In this document: positions 1-8,872 of the stretch, in pieces
Numbering within the stretch: position 1 is the first letter of the stretch
How the letters are laid out: each line of letters starts with the position of its first letter
NCBI GenBank assembly: GCA_036873135.1
Contig: JAPTYO010000017.1
Span: forward strand, 16,678,001-16,742,000
Reading direction: 5' to 3'
Source of the DNA: Clarkia xantiana subsp. parviflora
Taxonomy: Eukaryota; Streptophyta; Magnoliopsida; Myrtales; Onagraceae
Length of the DNA stretch: 64,000 bases
Program-made: the position numbers and the translations under genes
Notes under the pieces: generated by a model
What the model saw: the letters and a program-made list of their open reading frames with translations, nothing else
The model's database searches: none
What the model was told of the DNA's origin: nothing

Positions 1-965
1 TAGAAAGGTTCAGGAACAAGAACAAGGCGAAAGTCTCTGCTGCAAAGGCGAAAGAAAACTCAAAGCAGAATCAAGCAAAACCGCCCTCAAGCGGTCAGCA
101 AGGAAGAAATTGGCAGCCTCAGCCGAAAAGGCCTTTTCAAGGAGATTTCCAGAAACCAAGAGAAGTAAACCTCGCTGACTGCATTCCATTGAATGCGCCG
201 CTGTCCGTGATATTGAAGGAAATGAAGGATGCGAACATGTGGAAAGAGCCGAACAATTTCAGAAAAGGTCCGCTGGGGAAAGACAAAGACAAGTGGTGTG
301 AAACCACGAGGTCTTCGGCCACGAAACGGACAGCTGTGTCAGCCTACGTTTCCGCATTAACAACTTCGTCCTCAAGGGAGAATTGAAGCAATTCGTCGAT
401 CAAGGCGACAGCCCCCCAAAGAAGACTCAAGCAGAGTTATCAAAGAAAGGAAGCAAAGGAAAAGAGAAAGTCAACGACAACCCTCCGCCGGCCAAGCGAG
501 GTGTTATCAATGTCATCCACGGTGGACCTGGCGCCGGAGGTCAAGTGTCAAATGCTCGGGAAGTTTATGCATCCCAAGCAGCAACATTGCCAAGATATGG
601 AAAGCGCAAGCAACCGGAACAAGATGACGTGGTTATCCAATTTTCCAGGGAGAACTTAAAGCAGATCGTTTACCCTCACGATGATGCTTTAGTCATAACC
701 ATGGACATCGATGGATATGATGTGAAGAGAATCCTCGTTGATGGTGGAAGCTCCGCTGACATTTTACATGTCAAAGTCCTGGAGCAACTGGGAAAATCAG
801 TTAAAGACTTGACTCCAGGAACTTTCTCGTTAGTCAGCTTTTCCGGGCAGCCACATACCCTCTTGGAACGATCACGCTTCCTGTAATCCTAGGCCAAGGG
901 TGGAAAACATTGCGCGTCAACGTCACTTTTGTCGTTGTGGAATCTCCTGGGGCCTATAATGGAAT
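1..965 (+). pseudogene. B-type gag (C-terminal part) and protease fragment
   Basis: This stretch is nearly identical to 10249-11214 of element B, so it is a second copy of the same gag-protease region. Read in pieces it gives the end of Gag ([15 protein letters not shown]), the basic linker ([16 protein letters not shown]) and the aspartic protease core ([13 protein letters not shown] near 735-775). A single A missing near 301, in the zinc-knuckle region, breaks the frame relative to element B. A second frame break near 850, inside protease, is shared with element B. Homology stops at about 965, where sequence of a different family (A') begins. The left part of the element lies outside the window. 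It is a dead fragment; the identification by comparison is firm. Confidence 0.9.
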
Positions 966-3548
966 CTCTTGGTGGAGTCGGGTCCGCGGCACCTTCGGGG
1001 GCATCGGCCTCATCACTTTCCGCAGGGAGGCTGAAGTATTTCTCCGCGAAGGGGGCGAGGGTCTCGGACTTCTTGAAGTCAATGGCATCCTCGTATACCG
1101 TGTAAAGCTCTTCGACGGCATTGAACAGAACGTTCTCCACCTCGGTCTTGCAGAATCCCACGACATCCGCCTTGAAATCATCGGAGTTCCGATACTCCTC
1201 GCGACCCTCCTGGCGACCCTCCTCGCGGCCCTGAGCCTTTGCCTCAGCCAGCCTGGCAGGAAATTCAGCCTTCTCGGCCTCAAGTCCCGCCGTAGCTTCC
1301 TCGCGAATGTTCTTCTCGAGGACAAGTTGCCTCTTCTCCGCCTCGAGCCGCTGCTGTTCCTCCTTGAGCATCCTCCGCTCCCGACGCAGCACAGCTTCAT
1401 GATCATGGACCTGCTTTTGCAAGTCCATAGCCTTCTGGCCAAGGAGGGTCTGTTCCTTGGCTATCTTCTCCCTGGCCGCCATAGCGTCGGAAAGGTCCTC
1501 CTGGAGCTTGGCCAAGGCTTTGGGGTCCGACCTGGCCTAATCCTCCTCCAAAGCACCCTTCAGAGCCAGGATGTAACCAAAGCAGCGCTGTTGGTTCGCA
1601 GTTTCCTAAGGCAGAAGGAAAAGAGATTAAAGTCCGATAATTGAAGGCAAGAACAAAAGCGAGAGTGAAGTTTTACCTCCATCCGATGGATAGCCATATC
1701 GCGAAGATCCGCCTCGATATCTTCACCAGCCAAGGAGATCGAGCGTCTCAAGGCTGGCGGAATTGATCCTGCCAGCAGATGCAGGGCCAATTCCGGCTGA
1801 AGATCTCCCCGATGGAGTGGGACCCCTTGAAGAGACTCGATCGGGTTCCAGGGAACCGTCTCTTGATCAGGGGTGTAAACCTTATAAAGGTTCCCATCCA
1901 CGGGGAGAGGGGGGATGACCTTGGAAGCCTCGGTCGGAGGCTCGGGAGTGGGAGAGCGGAACTCCAGAGGAGGACTCCGTGACATGTCCTCCACAGTTGG
2001 CCTCAGGATGCTTCGCCCTGGCCTCTGGCGGGGAATCAAGCCGCCTTCATTTGGCTCCTCGGAGGAGGGGGAAGCCTCCAAGTTGGTCACCTGACGAACT
2101 GAGCTTCCGTCGGGGCATCTTCCAACATTGGCTCCTGTGGAGTCGCAGCCCTTGCTGGAGTGGCAGCCTTCGTCGGAGTAAGAGCCTCCGATGGACCTGC
2201 GGTTGTGGGACGAACAAAGTCAGGAAGGGTATTATTCGGGCACCAGATGATTTGGCGCGGGACGTGCTGGTCCTTTCCAAAGAAGTTGTAATATCCCGCC
2301 TTGAGGACGCGGGGGGTTTCCCTTCGAAGTATATATTTGATTTCTCGGACACGCGACTCCCGGTCAGCAGGGATAAACTCCTCGGGAACCAACTTCCTAT
2401 ATTTTTTAATAGCGCGACGAACACGCTTACCTTCCTCGACGGTGGTGACACCGAAGGCCTGGTCCACCTCCTCTCTCCTGGCCCGCTTGGCCATCTTGAC
2501 CTGCTCCTCGGTCAGAGGAGCAGAAGAAGAAGAGGCTCCCTTTTTCAGGGACTTCCGCTTTCGCTTGGAGCCCTGGACATCATCGGTCTCCCCCTGCTTC
2601 AACACGAGATGGGTCAGCAGAGATGCCTTCTTGGCTGCAAAAATAAAAGTAAAAGGGAGTTAGAAGCGTTACCCAAAGAACTAAGTTACCAGAAACTGAA
2701 TCGAGGAGTTGGACCCCGATCAGGATCAGTTCCCCCTCCACGAGCTTGTTGGCGTCAAGGGGAGCAAAGGACTCCCCCCAACGATAAAGCTGGACCAGTT
2801 GAAGAGTGTTGAAGTCTTCTTCGGAGTAGACTTCAAACTTGGGGGCAGGGTTCGCCACCACCTCCCATCGGGGCCATGGGACAGAGCTATTCTGGACGAA
2901 GAAGTAGTACTTCTTCCATCCACTATTGTCGGACCCTGAGTCACGAATGAGCCCCGATCCTTGTTAAACTTCCAGGTCTCGCCATCCCAGCCGAATCGAG
3001 AAAGCTGCTCCCTGGTCCATTTGGGGAGTCGGGGGTTGAAGGAACAGACGCCAGCCTTGTTACACTTCATCCCGTAGAAGGTGCGGAAGAGTAGCAAGCT
3101 GTACGTCCATTGTTGGCGGAGGCACAGAACCTGGAAGGCGTTCCACACGCGGATAGCGTGTGGGGAGAAGGTGGTTGGATGCGTCTGATAGAAGTTGCAC
3201 ATCTCAACCAGATTCCTGCAGAAAGGGAACCGGATCCCGGCATTTATCTGCCCCGTGGAGATGAACACCTCTCCTTCTCGGGGGCGGGTAACTATGTGTC
3301 TCCTCCTGGTGGTTGGCTGGGAATCATAGGGAAAGCGGGGTTCCCAGGCCGAAGTGATGCGGCCTTCCCGGAGAGTAGCCTCGTACAGAGTCTCTGAGAT
3401 TTCGTTAGTAGCAAGCTCAAAGGTAAAGGGGTTCCTTTCTCCGGAACTGGCCTCGTCTATAAACGACCATAACGGGAAAACCCAGGAAAGGAAAAGAAGA
3501 CAAATTCAGTAAATCGTAGACGCAAAGAAGGAAAATCTTACTAGACAT
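966..3548 (-). pseudogene. Antisense extra ORF of A' (plant transposon-like domain plus coiled coil), broken
   Basis: This spliced gene runs opposite to its element and is homologous to the one at 23957-26669. The start is a tiny exon with ATG at 3546-3548 (seven coding bases, donor at 3541-3540). Exon 2 starts at 3456 and encodes the domain with GEVFISTGQINAGIRFPF; I recall this as the Pfam 'putative gypsy type transposon' family PF04195. A short intron is likely at 2689-2635. Exon 3 carries a Lys/Arg-rich stretch and ETPRVLKAGYYNFFGKDQ. The last exon is a Glu/Lys/Arg-rich coiled coil with NVLFNAVEELYTVYEDA. Single-base frame breaks lie near 2940 and 2105, and the C-terminus is cut by the junction at 965. 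The function of this family is not known. Confidence 0.75.
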
Positions 3549-3715
3549 AGCGAGTGGTTGATTGGAGAAGATGAAGAAAGATCTTGATGACTGGAGGCCT
3601 TGGATCACCGGAGAATCAAGTGAGACTGGAAGAGAAAAGCTTTGAGGCTTAACATTGGCAGAGTTCGCAGAAATCAGAACGGCAAGGAAGGAGTGAATAG
3701 TGCCAGGGTTTTGGC

Positions 3716-3722
3716 TTTTATA
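3716..3722 (-). promoter_or_regulatory. Putative TATA box of the A' antisense ORF
   Basis: TATAAAA on the - strand, about 170 bp upstream of the antisense ATG at 3548. The same spacing to the ATG is seen in A2, so this looks like a conserved internal promoter and not chance. Confidence 0.55.
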
Positions 3723-4102
3723 GGTATACAGCTGGACAGATTCAAATCTGGACCATTGAAGATGAAACGACTCAATTTAGATAGCCGAGATTATAGGGGA
3801 CAGTACGGAAGAGACGTTAGTGACGTAATACTGCTTTTTCAGAAAGCAACAGTCACGCCTGCTTAGGCGCCGTTTCATCATCCCCTGCATTTAATGCTGG
3901 AGTAACCGAGGAGTCCCCTCGGATTTGACAACTGTCCTGAGAGTCTCGAGGAATTGTGAGCGAGAAGCTTTGTGATTGAAGAGTTGTACCCTAGATTAAA
4001 GCCTCCGATGGTAATATCGGGAGGTCTGAAGACGAAAGCCTTCGACGATGAGGTCGGGAGGTTTGGAATTGGAAGACACGACGGACTGCAAGTCCCCCAT
4101 GT
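3723..4102. other. A' non-coding stretch between antisense promoter and PPT
   Basis: No ORF of substance. It corresponds to the region upstream of the antisense gene in A1 (19957-20327) and A2 (23414-23787), with recognisable shared pieces such as the cagaaaaagc-like motif, so it probably holds upstream control sequence of the antisense gene. Confidence 0.5.
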
Positions 4103-4113
4103 CTTGGGGCAAA
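4103..4113 (+). other. Polypurine tract of A'
   Basis: cttggggcaaa directly before the TG of the 3' LTR; the intact A copies have cttgggggcaaa in the same place. It primes plus-strand DNA synthesis in LTR elements. Confidence 0.75.
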
Positions 4114-4850
4114 TGATGGGTTCCGATGTAATCGTTAGCCCCGTTAACAGTCAACAAATGGCAAGTAAGTCCAGTGGGCCTCGTGAAAGGCCTGGAAGGC
4201 CCAGAAGCCCAGTATGAAGGTTCCCGACCTGATCGGTCCCGATATATGAGGTGAATGCTACCGACGAGAAGCCTCTGAGTAGGCCCCGATATGCCTTCGA
4301 AAAGGCCCCGATAATAAAGCCCCGAGAAAGCTGGCCCTGTCCCGTGGGACGAGGGGTCCTGGGTGGTGATCTAGAATGAGATAACTCTGGAGTCCCCGAT
4401 ATGGATTGGGACTTGTGATCAGTGGATAAGACCAAGAAACCCGCCTACTAAATAGGGTAGTGGGAAACGGTTGAGATACATATAAACTCCCCCGAGATAC
4501 GCAGGGCGTGCCCGAGATACGCGGAGCGTGGGCGAGATACGCGGAGCGTGGGGCGAGATACACGGAATCCTGAACGAGATATACGGAACATGGGTAAAAC
4601 TGCCAGGCGCGGTTACAGGTAACAGAGGCAACTTCCCCTCCTATATAAAGGAGGAAGTTACCTCAGAAAACACATATTCTAATACGAACTTAGATTACTG
4701 CTATCCACCCCATCCTTCATATTCTCATTTAAGCATCGGAGAGGGATTTTGAGTCACCACCCATGTCATCCCCTTTTGCAGGATTACGCGGAGCCCAGGA
4801 GTTCAACCTTTCCGTCAAGAACGTAACGGAGCTTCGACCGTGATCCAACA
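4114..4850 (+). repeat. 3' LTR of A'
   Basis: A 737-bp LTR starting TGATGGGTTCC and ending CGTGATCCAACA, the same ends as the family A LTRs. It contains the tandem U3 motif gagatacgcggagcgtg (4491-4580) and a TATA-like tatataaagg at 4641-4650. It is diverged from the A1-A4 LTRs along most of its length. Confidence 0.9.
4491..4580 (+). repeat. U3 tandem motif in the A' LTR
   Basis: Four to five copies of an ~18-20 bp motif (gagatacgcggagcgtgg and variants) upstream of the LTR TATA box. The same motif is repeated at the matching place in all family A LTRs, suggesting a repeated promoter or enhancer element. Confidence 0.65.
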
Positions 4851-5442
4851 TAAATCTCCTCATATGGCTCTATCGCCTGCAATGCCAATATTACTGGATC
4901 AGACTATTCGCGACTAGTCTGTTCCGTTCAGCTTGGATTTTGTTTTGACTAAATCAGGCTACCCTGAGTAGATGTCCTACTCGAGCGGTCTGCTTTATTC
5001 ATAGTAGTGCTGTTGTGAAGTTGTTACCTCATACCTGAGTTTACCTTTGGCAATAACGCGTGTTACCTTGACCTTGTTTAAGTAGGAGAGATCGTCTTTT
5101 GAGGGCGATGATTGGTGTTGATAATAGACATATGGGTGTTGTATGGCCTAAGCCGTTTAATGTTCCTAGTGCGATAGCTTGTGTTGTTAACGCGATTAAT
5201 ATGTGCTTTGCTTTTGGTTTTATTCCAAAGTAATGAGCATAGTGCAATAAGGTACCTACGAAAGTAGATTTAATCTTCATTAGATACTTGGAGTTCGTAC
5301 AACGGATTACAGGAAGGCGTCAACTGATCGCTCTTTTCGAAAAGTACTAAGGCTAATAAACATAAGTTGTACTTAATCTAAGAAGACGTAAAGTAGATAT
5401 GGAAAAATGGAGATAAAGGGATTGATGATGTGTTTGACGTCT
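4851..5442. other. D2 non-coding remnant
   Basis: No credible gene. Around 5220-5290 the sequence ggtacctacgaaagtagatt matches the post-integrase region of D (41974-42000) and, reverse-complemented, B at 21370-21400. It is therefore retroelement 3' sequence that here follows gag directly, as in element B, with no polymerase between. Confidence 0.6.
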
Positions 5443-6120
5443 TCATAGGTGACTTGTCGGCAAGGTTATTCTGCCACGTGCCACATAGTTCCTCAGTGCA
5501 TCTAGTGTGTTAAGCTCTTCAATCTCCACCTTTGGGGATGAACAACTGTTGGTGTTATGTCCCCCAGTTTTATGGTGCTTGCACCGTTCTTCAACGTTCT
5601 TGCCAAGGAAGTCAGTCATTGGCTCAAGTGGACGGGGAAGCTTGTTTTCCGGGATTTTGACATTTGTTTCTTCCACCTTCGTGCTCCAAGGACTGTAGAA
5701 GTCGTCATAATTGGTTCCATGAATGACGTTGTTTTTCCCACGCTTCGCGAGAGGTGGATTATCATTCGCCTTTTTCTTTTCTTTTGCACTTTCCTGAATA
5801 CTCCACATGAGATTATTTTTTATGCTTATTGCTTTGGTCGATATACTTCTTCATTTCTCCTTTTAAGATGAAGCTGTTTACATGGAGCCTTAATCCAACA
5901 CAGCTTTCCGTCTCGTGGCCATACACTTCGTGATTTTCACACCATTTGCTTTCATCTTTTCCCAATGGGCCCTTGCGGAAATTAGAGGGCTTTTTCCACA
6001 GCTTGGTCTCCTTCATCTCTTTCAAGATGACAGACAGCGGTGTGTTCAATTGAACACATTTGGCGAGATTGGTCTCTGTTGGGTTCGCTTCACCACTTAG
6101 GTTGTTTCGGGCCTTTTCCT
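5443..6120 (-). pseudogene. D2 gag remnant with two zinc-knuckle-like modules
   Basis: On the - strand, first comes a Gag1 piece with the knuckle WCENHEVYGHETESC (about 5930-5890), ending in stop codons near 5813. In another frame follow NPPLAKRGKNNVIHG and then a second knuckle CKHHKTGGHNTNSC near 5560. The second module matches the Gag2 module of element B (21060-21220). The N-terminal capsid part of Gag1 is missing, and no protease separates the two modules. It is a broken remnant of a B-like, probably non-autonomous element. Confidence 0.75.
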
Positions 6121-6170
6121 TCACGATCGGGCTCAGGATATATATATAAGGACGGGAACGCCGCAATCCT

Positions 6171-6705
6171 TGATACACAATCGTCGAGCGGGACTCTGAT
6201 CCTCAGCTTTGGACTCTTGATCTTCGGGTCCTGCAGGAAGGGCAGTAACCAGCGTGGGGGGGATGCTGGTTGGGCCCACTCCGACGCTCAAGTTAGCACT
6301 TTTAGAGAGAGAAAGCCTTAGAGAGAAGTCAGAGCATTTCAAGTCCAAAAGTGAGGGAATCCCCCCAATGGGAGACCTAGGCCCCCTATTTATAGGGAAC
6401 CTAAGGATCATGCCCAGTTTGGAATTACCTGATGTCGGTATGTACGGAAGACGTATACCGACATCAATGCGGACTATGTATGCACCGACTTCCCGCACTT
6501 GGCAATTTATTCGGGGCGAGCGTATGAAGTAAAAACAGTAATCCGGACCTCCGGATCGCCTTAGGGCAATCCGGAAGTCCGACGGCCCGTGAATTACGCG
6601 TATCCCTGAGCGTTTTTAGACTTAGGTGTTGTGTAAAAGGGTTTTTGGGATATTTTACGAGTCCCGAAATATAAATACGAACCCGAATTGGACAGATATC
6701 TAACA
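6171..6705 (-). repeat. 3' LTR of D
   Basis: On the - strand it begins TGTTAGATATCTGTCCAATT next to the polypurine tract and contains CCTATAAATAGGG (near 6385) and tctctctaaa-type sequence as in the B LTRs. The end at 6171 is uncertain: the expected terminal CA and a clear primer binding site are not seen, and gag sequence of D2 follows almost at once. It is an LTR with a PPT on one side and gag on the other. Confidence 0.7.
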
Positions 6706-6722
6706 CTTGCCCCCAAGTCAAG
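6706..6722 (-). other. Polypurine tract of D
   Basis: On the - strand cttgacttgggggcaag directly precedes the LTR TG; B has the equivalent cgggggcaag before its 3' LTR. Confidence 0.75.
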
Positions 6723-8017
6723 TAGTGGTTCAAAACTTGTACTTGACTCTTTTCAAATATAAGATATTCGTCCAATTTAGGTTCGGTACTGACCTCGGGG
6801 GCGGTCTGTTTGTCAATTCGAATGTTGAGATCTTAAATTTGACCAACTTTTAATTTTCCGTCGTACGTACGCAATCTGTTTACAAGGTTAGCGTAGAGGA
6901 CAATATGCGTACAATGATATGGATTATGATAATATCACGGTGTAGAAATAAGCGTGTAACACGTTGTCAACATGCAAATGATGATAGCGTAGTAGATGAA
7001 TAACGTTGTCATGTAATAAGAAAAACACTTAGAGTAATAGGAAATTGGGGAATATGTATGCAATCATGAAGCATGATGTAAATATGAAAATTGATGCAAG
7101 CATGTGCTATGATGTAATCATGGAAAATGATGCAAACATTCAATTTATTCTTAGATTTATAAAAGAAATTACGCGACTATCATAAATTTGTATTATGCAC
7201 GTATAAATGCAATAATCTTGCATGACGATCTATGAGGCGTGCTATGTAATACTAGAGAGCATGTATGTAAAACAAATAAAGGAGAGATGCAAGTATGTGA
7301 TGCTAAGAACTTGTATGAAAATAAATATTAGTTCAGTCCTTAGCACATGGTGTAGGCACGATTAATGAGAATTAGGAGAGAGAATACCCATTATCTTGTA
7401 TCCTTAATAGATAAATCCTCAAGAAGCTCTCCATTCTTGAAGAAGAGGGAATTCATGGAGGTGTGAATTTTTGAGTAATCTCATCATATTTGACATCGAC
7501 CAAGATCGAATTCGGGCAAGGAGGGAATCGAGACGGCGTGTGAAGCAAAGGGGGACAGCGCGTGAGGCAATCGGCGGCGGCGCGTGAGGGCGGTGGTGGC
7601 GGCGCGTGTATCTTCGGGTGAGGGCGAGTAGCAATTCAGACTTATTTCGTGTTGGTGAGTCAAATTTCGTATATGGTCAGAGCTTTCGTGACTTCGTTTG
7701 GCCTTGGTTTAGACTTGAAATCACCATGTACCTAGTTATCTTATCATGCATACAAGGTGTTTAATGAAATGCATTAGAATACTTAGCCCCCAAATCGGCC
7801 AAATTTTCTTAAGTGCTGAAAATTTTAGAAAAGTGTAAATGAATCGTTATACTTCCCTTACGCATAGCGTTCATTCTTGACAGGTTTCTCCATGCCTTAG
7901 TCGTTGTTCTAACATGCTCGATATTAATGATCGGTAGTCGTACGTACATGGCCGTCCATGGTTGTATGTTGGTAATGATAGCATTGATATTGTCGCATGA
8001 GCTTTACCGATAAGCGT
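6723..8017. other. D 3' region, no gene
   Basis: AT-rich, no supported ORF. The first 150 bp resemble the sequence upstream of B's 3' LTR (a ttaggttcgg-type segment and a repeated ccaattt box). A GC-rich patch at 7540-7620 has ggcggcggcgcgtgagg-type runs. The end, agcgt at 8013-8017, is the left target-site copy of element B. Confidence 0.55.
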
Positions 8018-8823
8018 TGATGGATATATGTCCAATTCGGGTTCGTATTTATATTTCGGGTCAAAAATCACATTACGGTTTAGAAAACGGCTCCTAAGGG
8101 TCAAAACGGTCAGGAAGCGCGGTACACGCGCCCGGACCGGATCTCCGGATTGCTTGTAACCCGGAGGTCCGGGTTGCACGGCAATCCGGACCTCGCCGAA
8201 TTGCCCAAATTCGATGAGGTCCGGATTGCTCTATGGGTATTACGCATACCCCCAATTACCGTTACTCATAGAGAAGTCGAGTTCGCGCATTGCCAATATT
8301 GATGACGGTTACCGATTTCCTTTGAACCTTCATCAAACCACTTTAAAACCGGGTCCGGTCCCAAGGTATCCTATAAATAGGAGACCTTGGCCACCCATTT
8401 TGGACACATTCTCATATTTTCACAACTTTTGCATTTTAAGCTCTGACTTCTCTCTAGAAATATTCTTTCTCTCTAGAGTTATTTTTCTCCCTTTAGCCCG
8501 ATCGTGACTTAAGCATCAGAGAGGGCTCCACTAGCACCACCCCCCCCCCCCTCCCCCCTCTCTGTGCTAGTATTGGCCCCTTGTGCAGGAGCGGGCCCTG
8601 CAGCTAAGGTGTGGAAGAGAAATAGGAGTAAGACGAGCCCAGACGCTAACCGAGACACATCGTTTTGCCGAGACACCACCTTTTCCTGAGACACAGCATT
8701 AAACCGAACATTCATCACCGGCATCCGGAAAATACCTCTTCCAGGCGAGGAGTGTCCGCCACAACCCGAACAACCCGATCAGACAAACGCGTCCATCCGA
8801 CCCATTTCAACCAGGGTGCAACA
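8018..8823 (+). repeat. 5' LTR of B
   Basis: 806 bp, TGATGGATATATG to GGTGCAACA. Contains ctataaatag (TATA) and a poly-C/CT tract (8540-8562). The 3' LTR lacks a ~100-bp segment present here around 8110-8215 (repeated ccggattgc and ccggacct motifs). Confidence 0.9.
8371..8380 (+). promoter_or_regulatory. TATA box of the B 5' LTR
   Basis: ctataaatag, conserved in the B 3' LTR (38438-38448) and, inverted, in the D LTR. Likely the U3 promoter driving element RNA. Confidence 0.65.
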
Positions 8824-8842
8824 TTAGGCGCCGTCTCCGTGA
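8824..8842 (+). other. Primer binding site of B (degenerate)
   Basis: ttaggcgccgtctccgtg directly after the LTR. Family A has ttggcgccgtctgtggg here. The ggcgccgt core fits the 3' end of an ACGGCGCCA tRNA, but an inserted or changed base at the start departs from the expected TGG. Confidence 0.6.
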
Positions 8843-8872
8843 TTCGAACAAAAGCTATCATACCGCAAACAC

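Larger units (their letters stand above)
966..4850 (+). mobile_element. A' element, 3' half: antisense ORF, PPT and 3' LTR
   Basis: This is the 3' part of a Ty3/gypsy element related to family A but clearly diverged from it. In element orientation (+) it holds the antisense ORF (966-3548, - strand), a polypurine tract and a 3' LTR (4114-4850). No gag, pol or 5' LTR of this element is present. The left edge is an abrupt junction at about 965 with B-type protease sequence. The 5 bases after the LTR are taaat; the matching left duplication cannot be seen. It is either a truncated insertion or the 3' half of a chimeric element whose 5' end is outside the window. Confidence 0.85.

Noticed and set aside
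5041..5280. ORF of 79 codons on the - strand in D2
   Set aside because: Its DNA matches the post-integrase spacer of D and B, where no ORF is kept, so it is not a gene.
7419..7634. Possible host gene in the D 3' region
   Set aside because: Short Arg/Pro-rich frame in a GC patch, without homology I can recognise or splice context.
8540..8562. Poly-C/CT tract in the B LTR
   Set aside because: A simple microsatellite-like run, also in the 3' LTR with a different length; no function inferred.
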